NCBI GenBank assembly: GCA_012517025.1
Contig: JAAYVT010000400.1
Span: 1 to 12,379 of the forward strand
DNA from: Phyllobacteriaceae bacterium
Lineage (GTDB): Bacteria; Pseudomonadota; Alphaproteobacteria; Rhizobiales; Ancalomicrobiaceae
Length of the DNA stretch: 12,379 bases
Reading direction: 5' to 3'
In this document: positions 1 to 6,853 of the stretch, in pieces
How positions within the stretch are numbered: the first letter of the stretch is position 1
Layout of the letters: every line of letters begins with the position of its first letter
The notes under the pieces: model-generated
Database searches by the model: none
Seen by the model: the letters and a program-made list of their open reading frames with translations, nothing else
What the model was told of the DNA's origin: nothing
Translations under genes and position numbers: made by a program

Positions 1-46
1 CGGCGATCGGTCCGGGCGGCGGGGCGTCACGGCGCGCGACGGTCAT
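1..46 (-). other. Possible start of the next cluster gene at the left edge
   Basis: An ATG at 46 (frame MTVARRDAPPPGPIA, open to the window edge) overlaps the diiron oxygenase end by 20 nt, with GGA about 10 nt upstream. A GTG at 30 overlapping the stop (GTGA) is an alternative. Only up to 15 codons are visible, so a continuing gene is possible but unproven. Confidence 0.25.
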
Positions 47-1001
47 AGCCGAGCATCCTTTCCCCGAGGTGGTCGAGTTCCTCGGTGCGATCGAAGACGG
101 CGAAGGTCGCCGGCATCAGGCGGCGGTTGAACAAGCTTTCCTGATAGCGGCGGTCCCGGCCGAGGGCGAGGACGGCGCGGATCATCTCCTCCTCGCGGTC
201 GCCGAGCTCCGGCATGTCGCGCACCAACTGCCGGATCACTTTCTCCCCGGCCCCCGCCCTCGTCGGCCGCACCACCCCGATCAGCATCGCCCGGAACAGT
301 CCCGCGTCGAGCCGGCGGCGCCAGCCGGGGGCCGCCTCGATGGTCCGCTCGATCAGCAGGGCGTCGACGTGGAGGTGACGGGCCTCGTCCTTCATGTGCT
401 CGCGGTGGACCGAGACGAAGCCGGGGTCGAGCGGCCCCAGCGTCGCCGTCTCCGGCGTGTGCACCATGGCGCGGGCGAGGGCTTGCGCCGATTCCTCGAG
501 CGCCATCTGGTACCACAGCCCGAAGGCGAGCCAGCCGGCGACGAGGCCGGTGAAGCGAAACATCGCCTCACCCCACATCGGCAACGCCGAGAAGAAGCGA
601 TCGCGACCCTCGGGGAAGAGATCCGGCCGGCAGATCCGGTTGAGCCGGGCGAAGCCGGCGTGGTGGCGGCGCTCCTCGGCGATCATCTCGTCGAGGGCGC
701 GGACCAATGCCGGATCGCCGCGAACCGACGGATGACGGCGCAGCGGCGGCCAGATCCGCTCGATCAGGTCGGATTCGAGCATCATCACGTATTCATTGAT
801 GCGAATGCCGAAGAGCTGGTTGTAGCGCAGCCGATGTTCGCGATGGAGCGAGGCATAGACCGGCGTGTACCAGAGCTGCGTCCACTCCTCCGGCACGAAG
901 GGCCGGGTCGGATCGATCACCGGCACCAGATCGGTGCGGGTGCAATGGGTGGGATCGGCGGCGATCCGGTTGATCTCGTCGGGCGTCAGGCGGCGTCTCA
1001 T
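27..1001 (-). CDS. AurF-like non-heme diiron oxygenase
   Basis: Predicted 324-residue soluble ferritin-like diiron oxygenase, related to AurF, which oxidises aryl amines to nitro groups. The full pattern of seven metal ligands expected for AurF-type enzymes can be picked out: E76 (in MLESD), E110xxH113 (in EERRHH), E169 or E170 (in ALEESAQ), and H202xxxE206xxH209 (in EHMKDEARH). Spacing between helices also fits a four-helix diiron core. The ATG at 1001 overlaps the stop of the membrane-protein gene (ATGA) and has a GGGAGG site 7 nt upstream, so the two are translationally coupled. It is the last complete gene of the cluster. Family knowledge supports an O2-dependent oxidation (N-oxygenation, hydroxylation or another oxidation of an activated C-H); which reaction and which substrate cannot be read from the sequence. 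The electron donor is not encoded nearby. Diiron assignment is firm; N-oxygenase function is only a possibility. Confidence 0.85.
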   Translation of the reverse strand: MRRRLTPDEINRIAADPTHCTRTDLVPVIDPTRPFVPEEWTQLWYTPVYASLHREHRLRYNQLFGIRINEYVMMLESDLIERIWPPLRRHPSVRGDPALVRALDEMIAEERRHHAGFARLNRICRPDLFPEGRDRFFSALPMWGEAMFRFTGLVAGWLAFGLWYQMALEESAQALARAMVHTPETATLGPLDPGFVSVHREHMKDEARHLHVDALLIERTIEAAPGWRRRLDAGLFRAMLIGVVRPTRAGAGEKVIRQLVRDMPELGDREEEMIRAVLALGRDRRYQESLFNRRLMPATFAVFDRTEELDHLGERMLGYDRRAP

Positions 1002-1678
1002 GGCATCGCCTCCCGGGGCGGCCGACACGGGCGCACGCCCCAATGACCGTGACGCAGCCGCGAGGCGAGGAGATAACCGAGCGTCGGCAGGGTGATCGTC
1101 GCGGCGACCAGCGCCGCCCCGATCGCGACCGCCGTCGCCGCGTCCGAGCGGCCTAGAAGCCGTGCCTCGGCAAGCTTCACTCCGGCGCCCCAGATCACCC
1201 CGAACAGACCGAAGAACCACGGCGCATAGTCGAGCGCGACGCGCCACGGCCCCGCTCCGTCCGACCACGGCTGATTGTAGACCTCGAGGAGGCCGTGACG
1301 CAGCGCCAGCGCGTCGTAGATCCAATTGACCAGGAAGAGGACGGCACCGACGACGAGCCCGGTTCCGACGATCCGCGCCGCCGAGGGATCGGCCTCCGCC
1401 GGGCCGATCAGCGGCAGCGCGATCAGCGCCGTCGCGGTGCCGAAGACGAAGCCGTGATGCGGCCGGAACCGGCCGATCCGCACTCGCGTGGTGAAGGCCC
1501 ACATGCCGAGGACATTGGTGCCGACCGCCGGCACCACATAGGCGTGGAGGATCGGCACGGCGAGCGCCACCGCGACCAATGCCGGATCGTTCGGCCAATG
1601 CCGCATCCAGGCGAAAACCGCCAGCGGCCCGAACAACAGCGGCCCCCAGTAGGGATAGAGCCGGAACAAGCGAACCAT
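998..1678 (-). CDS. Polytopic inner-membrane protein of unknown function
   Basis: 226-residue hydrophobic protein that I do not recognise. About six membrane segments are visible, roughly at residues 10-26, 33-52, 77-93, 103-125, 151-170 and 180-205; the C-terminal tail is short, basic and proline-rich. Polar and charged residues cluster just after the fourth segment (N118, Y121, D122, H128, E132, N135, Q136), which could be a substrate or catalytic site of a membrane enzyme rather than simply a channel. ATG at 1678 follows the radical SAM 1 stop by 12 nt and has a GGGAGGGGAG Shine-Dalgarno directly upstream. The 3' end overlaps the diiron oxygenase start (ATGA). Position in the cluster suggests it handles a lipophilic intermediate or product, as an integral-membrane enzyme or exporter. 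That role is inference; no transporter family signature is visible. Confidence 0.8.
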   Translation of the reverse strand: MVRLFRLYPYWGPLLFGPLAVFAWMRHWPNDPALVAVALAVPILHAYVVPAVGTNVLGMWAFTTRVRIGRFRPHHGFVFGTATALIALPLIGPAEADPSAARIVGTGLVVGAVLFLVNWIYDALALRHGLLEVYNQPWSDGAGPWRVALDYAPWFFGLFGVIWGAGVKLAEARLLGRSDAATAVAIGAALVAATITLPTLGYLLASRLRHGHWGVRPCRPPREAMP

Positions 1679-1690
1679 CTCTCCCCTCCC

Positions 1691-3028
1691 TCAGCGATGG
1701 CCGAAATGGCCGAAACGCATGCCGTGCTTCTTGAAGACCTCGCGGCGGAAGACCGGCGTGAAGCGCCAGAAGGCGCGGGCCCGGGCGAGCGTGCGCAGGT
1801 TGGTCTTCAGGTCGGAGAAGCGCCACAACAGCGACGGGATCGAGTTGAAGGCTCGCCGCGCCTCGAAACAGGCCTCGGTCAGTTCGTCCGGCGTCATCCG
1901 CGCCGGCACGAAGGAGGCGGCGTTGAAGCGATATTCGGGATGGAGCCACCATTTGCCGTCGTAGAGATGACGGCCCTCGGCGGCGAGGCGGTCGTAGAGC
2001 GGCGTGCCGGGATAAGGCATCAGGATGTTGAAGGCGGCGAAGGTGAAGCGGTTTTCGAGCGCGAAGTCGAGGGTGGCGCGCACCCCGTCGACGGTGTCGT
2101 GGTCATAGCCGAGGGTGAAGGCGGCCCAGGTCTGGAAGCCGTGATCGCGCAGGATCGCGATCTGGGTGGCGTAGCGGTCGAACTTGCCGAGGTTCGGCGC
2201 CTTGCGCGCCTCGCGGACGCTGGCGCGATTGATCGATTCGAAGCCCATGATGTGGCCGAGGCAGCCGCTGTCGGCCATCAGCCGCATCAGCTCGCCGTCC
2301 GCCGTGACGTCGAGCGAGGCCTGGCTCACCCAGTTGATTTTCAACGGGATCAACGCCCGGCACAGCTCCTTCAGCGCGGCGCGATCGGAGGCGATGTTGT
2401 CGTCGACGAAGAACAGCAGCCGCCGGTTCTGCGCCTCGATTTCCGCCAGCGTTTCGTCGATGGCGCGGATGTGGTGCTTGCGGTCGAAGTATTTGGTGAC
2501 GGCGCAGAAGTCGCAGACGAAGCGGCAGCCGCGGGTGAATTGCATCAGGCTCACCGGCAGATAGCCCTTGCCCTCGAAGAGGTCGCGGCGAGTGAGGACG
2601 CCGGTCTGCGGCCGTCCCGGCTCGCCGTGATGGATCGGCTTCAACGCCCCCCACCGGGCCTCCTCGACGAGGTCCGCCCAGCCGGTCTCGGCGTCGCCGA
2701 CGAAGATCGCATCTGCATGCTGCAGACATTCCTGCGGAGCGAAGGTCGGCTGGAAACCGCCCATCACCACCGGCACGCCACGACGGCGATATTCGTCGGC
2801 GATCTCGTAGGAGCGCCGCGCCGTGTAGGTTTCCACGGTGATCGCGACGAGGTCGGTCGGCAGGTGATAAGGGATCGGCTCGCAGCGATCGTCCCACATC
2901 GCCACCTCGACGTCGGGCGGGGTCAGCGCCGCCAGAACCCCGAGGTTCAGCGGCTCCATCCGCGCCTCGTCGACGTAGAGACTGTGATCCGGGCGGCCGA
3001 TCGTCGGCTTGATCAGGGTGAGCCGCAT
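1691..3028 (-). CDS. B12-binding-domain radical SAM protein (radical SAM 1)
   Basis: 445-residue radical SAM enzyme of the BchE/HpnP-like class. Residues 1-125 form an N-terminal cobalamin-binding-type Rossmann domain (VETYTA at 65-70, GVPVVMGG at 84-91, VGDAE at 110-114), but the canonical DxHxxG motif is absent and DDR (46-48) stands at its expected place. The radical SAM core carries the 4Fe-4S motif C168-x3-C172-x2-C175, then FFVDDN (206-211), MGFES (261-265) and PYPGTPLY (338-345). The tail (about 350-445, with WWLHPEYRFN) looks like the C-terminal domain usual in this class (DUF4070-like). Known relatives methylate or cyclise unactivated carbons; the substrate here is unknown. ATG at 3028 is set by GGGGAGGGGG with a 4-nt spacer and overlaps the radical SAM 2 gene by 16 nt. 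Closest in-window relative is radical SAM 3 (62 of the first 100 residues identical by hand alignment). Confidence 0.9.
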   Translation of the reverse strand: MRLTLIKPTIGRPDHSLYVDEARMEPLNLGVLAALTPPDVEVAMWDDRCEPIPYHLPTDLVAITVETYTARRSYEIADEYRRRGVPVVMGGFQPTFAPQECLQHADAIFVGDAETGWADLVEEARWGALKPIHHGEPGRPQTGVLTRRDLFEGKGYLPVSLMQFTRGCRFVCDFCAVTKYFDRKHHIRAIDETLAEIEAQNRRLLFFVDDNIASDRAALKELCRALIPLKINWVSQASLDVTADGELMRLMADSGCLGHIMGFESINRASVREARKAPNLGKFDRYATQIAILRDHGFQTWAAFTLGYDHDTVDGVRATLDFALENRFTFAAFNILMPYPGTPLYDRLAAEGRHLYDGKWWLHPEYRFNAASFVPARMTPDELTEACFEARRAFNSIPSLLWRFSDLKTNLRTLARARAFWRFTPVFRREVFKKHGMRFGHFGHR

Positions 3029-3046
3029 GGCGCCCCCTCCCCGGTC
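3007..3046. repeat. Duplicated gene junction, copy 1
   Basis: These 40 bases match 6814-6853 at 33 of 40 positions without a gap. Each copy holds the end of an upstream radical SAM gene, the start of a downstream one and the GGGGAGGGGG ribosome-binding site, with stop and start in the same relative places (16-nt overlap). Seen directly in the sequence; descent from a duplicated radical SAM gene plus its leader is the inference. Confidence 0.7.
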
Positions 3047-4362
3047 GGATCCGGGTCTTTCCGGGCGGCGAGCGGCGCCGCCTGTTTGCGCGCGATCTCG
3101 CGACGCGAGACGAAATTGGCGAGCAGCATCAAGCCGGTGTTCACCACCCCCCAGCGCGGTAGACCGCGCAGAGCACGCGCCGCGATCGAGCGGAAGCCGT
3201 AGAAGATCGCCCGCGCCGCCGTCGGCCCGTCGCGCAGCTCGTCGGCACTCATGCCGAGCGGGCGGAAGATCGCGTCGCCGTAGCGATGGGCCGGATCGAG
3301 CCACCAGGTCGGGCGCAGGAGACGGCCCTCCTCGGCCAATCGGGCGATCAGCCCGGTGCCGGGCATCGGCGTCAGCGGATTGAAGTTGGCGATCGCCATA
3401 CCCATCGCCTCGGCGAAGCGGGCGGTCGTCTCGAAGTCTTCGGGCCGGTCGGCGTCGTAGCCGAAGACGAAGGTGCCGTAGAGCATGATGCCGCGCGCCC
3501 GCAGCCGCGCGATCACGTCGTCGTAAGCCCCCGCGACGCCGTTCCAGTTCTTCCGCATCTGTTTCAGGTTGTCGCGCCGCAGGCTCTCGAAACCGATCAG
3601 CACCAGGGCGCAGCCGGCTGCCGCCATCAGGTCGAGCAACCGGTCGTCGCGGGCGACGTCGATCGAGATCTGGCACGACCACCGCCGCTTCAACGGCGCG
3701 AGCCCCCGCATCAGCGCCTCGAAGCGGTCGCGGCGGAAGAGGAGATTGTCGTCGACGAAGAAGATCATGCGGCCGGAGGGCAACGTCTCGATCTCGGCGA
3801 CCACCTCGGCGACCGGGCGCTGTTCGCGGTGGGTGCCGTAGAAGGCGTGGATCGAGCAGAAGTCGCAGGCGAAGCGGCAACCGCGCCCGACCTGGACCAG
3901 CGACACCGGCGCATAACGCTTGCCGACGAAGATCGAGCGATCCGGTGCCGGGCGCGGTCCCGCGCCGACGGCGGCCTCGTAGCGCGGCTTCAACCGGCCG
4001 TTCGCGGCGTCCCTCAGGATCTCGCCCCACACCGCCTCGCCGTCGCCGATCACCACCGCGTCGGCGTGGGCCTCCGCCTCCTCCGGCACCATCGAGGGAT
4101 GGTGCCCGCCGACCACCACCGGCACCCCACGCGCCCGATAGGCGTCGGCGATCTCCCAGGCGCGGCGCGCCGTGAAGGTCTCGACCGTCATCGCCACGAG
4201 ATCGGTCGGGACGGGGGCGAAGGGCTCGATGCGCTCGTCGATCAGCGTCGTCGCGATCTCCGGCGGGGTCAGCTCCCGCAGGATCGCGAACACCAGCGGC
4301 GTCATCGCGTCGGCCGAGGGGCCTTCGCCGAGCGCGGGGCGGACGAAGGTGACGTGCCGCAT
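3013..4362 (-). CDS. B12-binding-domain radical SAM protein (radical SAM 2)
   Basis: 449-residue paralogue of radical SAM 1 and 3. The N-terminal cobalamin-binding-type domain has TVETFTARRAWEIA (59-72) and PVVVGGHHPS (81-90), again without DxHxxG (IDERIEP at 41-47). Cluster motif is C162-x3-C166-x2-C169, followed by FFVDDN (201-206), IGFES (256-260) and PMPGTGL (332-338); the last differs from the PGTPLY of its paralogues, so substrate positioning may differ. WWLDPAHRY (353-361) begins the C-terminal domain. The ATG at 4362 shares its A with the stop of the preceding GNAT-like gene (TGATG); a GTG at 4365 is the other possible start and changes only one residue. The Shine-Dalgarno is weak, which fits coupling to the upstream gene. 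Its C-terminal TGEG (440-443) is encoded by the same bases that serve as ribosome-binding site of radical SAM 1. Reaction and substrate unknown. Confidence 0.9.
   Translation of the reverse strand: MRHVTFVRPALGEGPSADAMTPLVFAILRELTPPEIATTLIDERIEPFAPVPTDLVAMTVETFTARRAWEIADAYRARGVPVVVGGHHPSMVPEEAEAHADAVVIGDGEAVWGEILRDAANGRLKPRYEAAVGAGPRPAPDRSIFVGKRYAPVSLVQVGRGCRFACDFCSIHAFYGTHREQRPVAEVVAEIETLPSGRMIFFVDDNLLFRRDRFEALMRGLAPLKRRWSCQISIDVARDDRLLDLMAAAGCALVLIGFESLRRDNLKQMRKNWNGVAGAYDDVIARLRARGIMLYGTFVFGYDADRPEDFETTARFAEAMGMAIANFNPLTPMPGTGLIARLAEEGRLLRPTWWLDPAHRYGDAIFRPLGMSADELRDGPTAARAIFYGFRSIAARALRGLPRWGVVNTGLMLLANFVSRREIARKQAAPLAARKDPDPTGEGAPCGSP
3033..3042 (-). promoter_or_regulatory. Ribosome-binding site of radical SAM 1
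   Basis: GGGGAGGGGG on the minus strand, 4 nt before the ATG at 3028. It lies inside the coding end of radical SAM 2 and decides the start of radical SAM 1, whose reading frame is open far upstream. Confidence 0.75.
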
Positions 4363-5510
4363 CACAAGAGCCCCGTCTCAGGAAAGGCGATCGCATTGCC
4401 GAGAGCGGCGACCGCGTCCCGCCCCTCCGGCCAATGGGCGAGGTGGAGACGGGTGCGGTATTCGATCCCGCGCCGCCGCGCTCGGATCATCGCCCGCCAG
4501 GGATGGGCGGTCGGCACGCCGAGGACGGCGACGTCGAGGCCCTTCTCCCGCGCCCGGTCGACGCCGGCGGCGAGAAGCGTCTCGAAACCGTCGGCGTCCG
4601 CTTCGTCGGCGAGCGCGAGGGCCGTCAGCGTCGCCTGGGCGAGGACATCGCCGTCGTGCGGTGGACGCGGCAGATCGAGCAGCGGCGCGGCGAGGGCCGC
4701 GACCGGACGAAAGAGACGCAGCCCGATCGGCAGACGCGCGACCACCGTCCGCCGCCGGGCGCGCTGGTCCCACACCACCACCGCGCCGGCGATCGCGCCG
4801 TTGCGGCGCAGGACCAGGACGTCCTCGGGCGCCAGCCCGTCGGCGAGCAGAAGCCGCAGCTTCGCCTCGCGCCAGACGAAGGCGAAGGGCCGCGCCGACG
4901 ACGCGGCGTCGAGAAACCGGGCGAGCTCGCCGAGATCGTTCGGTCCGAGCGGCACGACGGCGGCCCGCGCCCGGCGATCGCACCGCGAGCGCAGGGCGAA
5001 GGTCGAGAAGTCGCCGATCGGCCGATAGGTCGGCAGACCGGGAAGGCCACGCGTCAGGAGACGCAGCGCGGCGTCGTTGTCCGCCGTCACCGAGGTGAGC
5101 GCGAAGGGGCATTCGTCGGGGCGGTCGAGCGAACGCAACAGCGCGAAACCGCGCCGCAGGATCGAGATCCGACCGCGCGCCGAAGGCGCCAGTCGCAGCG
5201 CGCCGAGATGGGGCAGGAGCCGGATCCGTCCCCCGACCCGCGCCTCGAGCACCAACCTCTCGGCGAGCCCGACCAGACGGCCGCTCGTCCGCTCGCGCGC
5301 CACCACGAAGGCGTGGCGTTCGGCGAGACCGAAGTCGGCGTCGAACGCATCCGGTTCGCGGGTGAAGGCGAGGCCGATCGACCCACCGAGCGGCGTCTCG
5401 GCGAGGAGCCGGCGGACGTCCGGCTCGTCGGGCGGTCCGGCGAAGGCGACGTCGAAGCCGCTCGCCGCGTCCGCGGGCGTCAGGCGACGTCGAGGTACGG
5501 CCCCTGCCAT
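4362..5510 (-). CDS. GNAT-fold acyltransferase-like protein, about 380 residues
   Basis: 382-residue protein read as GNAT-like. Residues 20-175 look like an N-acyltransferase domain: DVAFAGPPDEPDVRRLL at the start, a strand with HAFVVARERTSGRLVGLAE (66-84), LGALRLAPSARGR (102-113) where the acyl-CoA-binding strand/loop is expected, and SVTADNDAALRLLTRGLPGL (140-159), typical of the last GNAT helix. Residues 185-382 form a second half that again resembles an acyltransferase (VLVLRRNGAIAGAVVVWDQ at 231-249), so a tandem or degenerate double GNAT is likely. The ATG at 5510 has GGAG 8 nt upstream and overlaps radical SAM 3 by 31 nt; the stop overlaps the start of radical SAM 2. Placement inside the radical SAM series suggests it modifies an intermediate of the same pathway or conjugates it to an acyl group. 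Donor and acceptor are unknown. The family call is from pattern only. Confidence 0.75.
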   Translation of the reverse strand: MAGAVPRRRLTPADAASGFDVAFAGPPDEPDVRRLLAETPLGGSIGLAFTREPDAFDADFGLAERHAFVVARERTSGRLVGLAERLVLEARVGGRIRLLPHLGALRLAPSARGRISILRRGFALLRSLDRPDECPFALTSVTADNDAALRLLTRGLPGLPTYRPIGDFSTFALRSRCDRRARAAVVPLGPNDLGELARFLDAASSARPFAFVWREAKLRLLLADGLAPEDVLVLRRNGAIAGAVVVWDQRARRRTVVARLPIGLRLFRPVAALAAPLLDLPRPPHDGDVLAQATLTALALADEADADGFETLLAAGVDRAREKGLDVAVLGVPTAHPWRAMIRARRRGIEYRTRLHLAHWPEGRDAVAALGNAIAFPETGLL

Positions 5511-6835
5511 CGCGGATCTCCGAGCGGAAAATGATCGCGCGCCGCGATCTCGCGGGCGTGCATCAGGTTGATCGGCAGGAAGTTCAGCCCGAGGACCCGA
5601 TCGGCGCGGTTGGCCGGGTGGAGCAGCCGCCGTCCGATCGAACGCCAACCGTAGAAGCGGCGGCGAGCGGCGAGGCACCCCGCCCGCACCGCCTCCGCCT
5701 CCCCGTCCTCCGGGCGAAACGGCAGGTCGTTGTAGCGATAGGCGTCGTCGAGCCACCAGCGCTCGTGCCGCAATCGCCCCTCCGCCTCCAGCCGCCGATA
5801 GAGCGGCGTGCCGGGAAACGGGGTCAGGTGATTGAAGGCGGCGATGTAGAGGCCGTGGTCGATCGCGAAGTCGACCGCCGCCTCGAAGCTCTCCGGCGCC
5901 GTCGGACCGTAGCCGAAGACGAAGGTGCCGTAGACCGCGATGCGGGCGCGGGCGAGATTGGCGAGCGCCGCCGCAAAGCCGCCCTTCATGGTGTTGAAGC
6001 TTTTGCGCATGGCGCGCAGCACGGTCGGATCGAGGCTCTCGAAGCCGATCAGCACACCGCGACAGCCACCGCGGGCGAGACGGGCGAGCAACGCCTCGTC
6101 GTGGGCGGCGTCGATGCTCATCTGGGTGATCCAGCGCACCCCGAGCGGCGCCAGCGCGTCGGCGAGGTCGCCGGCCGCCGCCCGGTCGGCGGCGAAATTG
6201 TCGTCGACGAAGAAGAACAGCCGCGCCGTCCCGGCGAGCGCCGCCACCTCGCGGACGATGTCGTCGATCGGCCGGCGGCGGTGAGTGCGCTCGAAGAAGC
6301 TCTGCACCGCGCAGAAGTCGCAAGGAAACCGGCAGCCCCGCCCGGTCTCGACCAGACGGATCGGCAGATAGCGCCGGCCTCGGAAGATCGCGCGATCGAG
6401 GCGGACGGCGGTGAGATCCGGCCGCGCCGTCGCCCGATAGAGCGGACGCAGCCGGCCGGCCGCCGCATCCTCGATCACCTCCGGCCAGACGCCCTCGGCC
6501 TCGCCCACCACCACCGCCTCGGCATGGCGGGCGACCTCGTCCGGCATCAGCGTCGCATGAAAGCCGCCAATCACCACCGGCACGCCGCGACGGCGGTAGT
6601 CCGAGGCGATCTGATAGGCGCGCTTGGCGGTGTAGGTTTCGACCGGGATCGCGACGAGATCGGTCGGCCGGTCGAACGGGATCGCCTCCATGCGGTCGTC
6701 GTGAAAGGCGATCTCGACGCCCTGCGGCGTCAAGCCGGCGAGGACGGCGATCGGCAGCGGTTCCATCTGCCACGAGCGCATGTAGTCGACGCCGGGGCGG
6801 CGGCCGATCGCCGGCTGGATCAGGGTGAGGCGCAA
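5480..6835 (-). CDS. B12-binding-domain radical SAM protein (radical SAM 3)
   Basis: 451-residue paralogue most similar to radical SAM 1. The N-terminal domain has VETYTAKRAYQIA (65-77) and GVPVVIGGFHATLMP (84-98); DDR (46-48) again replaces DxHxxG. Cluster motif is C168-x3-C172-x2-C175 (in GRGCRFPCDFCAV), followed by FFFVDDN (207-213), IGFES (263-267), TPFPGTPLY (338-346) and WWLDDAYRYND (360-370). The start is taken as the TTG at 6835: it gives the same MRLTLIxPxIGR opening as radical SAM 1 and sits 4 nt from a GGGGAGGGGG site, whereas the frame is open upstream through the neighbouring gene without any better start. It overlaps radical SAM 4 by 16 nt and the downstream GNAT-like gene by 31 nt. 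Known relatives install methyl groups or form rings using cobalamin and S-adenosylmethionine; the substrate is unknown. Confidence 0.9.
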   Translation of the reverse strand: MRLTLIQPAIGRRPGVDYMRSWQMEPLPIAVLAGLTPQGVEIAFHDDRMEAIPFDRPTDLVAIPVETYTAKRAYQIASDYRRRGVPVVIGGFHATLMPDEVARHAEAVVVGEAEGVWPEVIEDAAAGRLRPLYRATARPDLTAVRLDRAIFRGRRYLPIRLVETGRGCRFPCDFCAVQSFFERTHRRRPIDDIVREVAALAGTARLFFFVDDNFAADRAAAGDLADALAPLGVRWITQMSIDAAHDEALLARLARGGCRGVLIGFESLDPTVLRAMRKSFNTMKGGFAAALANLARARIAVYGTFVFGYGPTAPESFEAAVDFAIDHGLYIAAFNHLTPFPGTPLYRRLEAEGRLRHERWWLDDAYRYNDLPFRPEDGEAEAVRAGCLAARRRFYGWRSIGRRLLHPANRADRVLGLNFLPINLMHAREIAARDHFPLGDPRWQGPYLDVA

Positions 6836-6853
6836 GCGACCCCCTCCCCGGCC
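6814..6853. repeat. Duplicated gene junction, copy 2
   Basis: Partner of 3007-3046 (33 of 40 identical, ungapped). Here the start codon is TTG rather than ATG, but the ribosome-binding site, spacer length and 16-nt overlap with the upstream gene are the same. Confidence 0.7.

Noticed and set aside
27..1952. A single 641-residue minus-strand frame through the diiron gene, the membrane gene and beyond
   Set aside because: Only the last 324 codons match a protein family; the upstream part is low-complexity Arg/Ala-rich and lies out of frame with two well-supported genes. The ATG at 1001 has a ribosome-binding site.
1691..4396. A 901-residue frame spanning radical SAM 1 and 2
   Set aside because: Radical SAM 1 begins at 3028 with its own ribosome-binding site; the extension is an out-of-frame reading of radical SAM 2. 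The long extensions upstream of radical SAM 3 and 4, the GNAT and GH3 genes are the same artefact.
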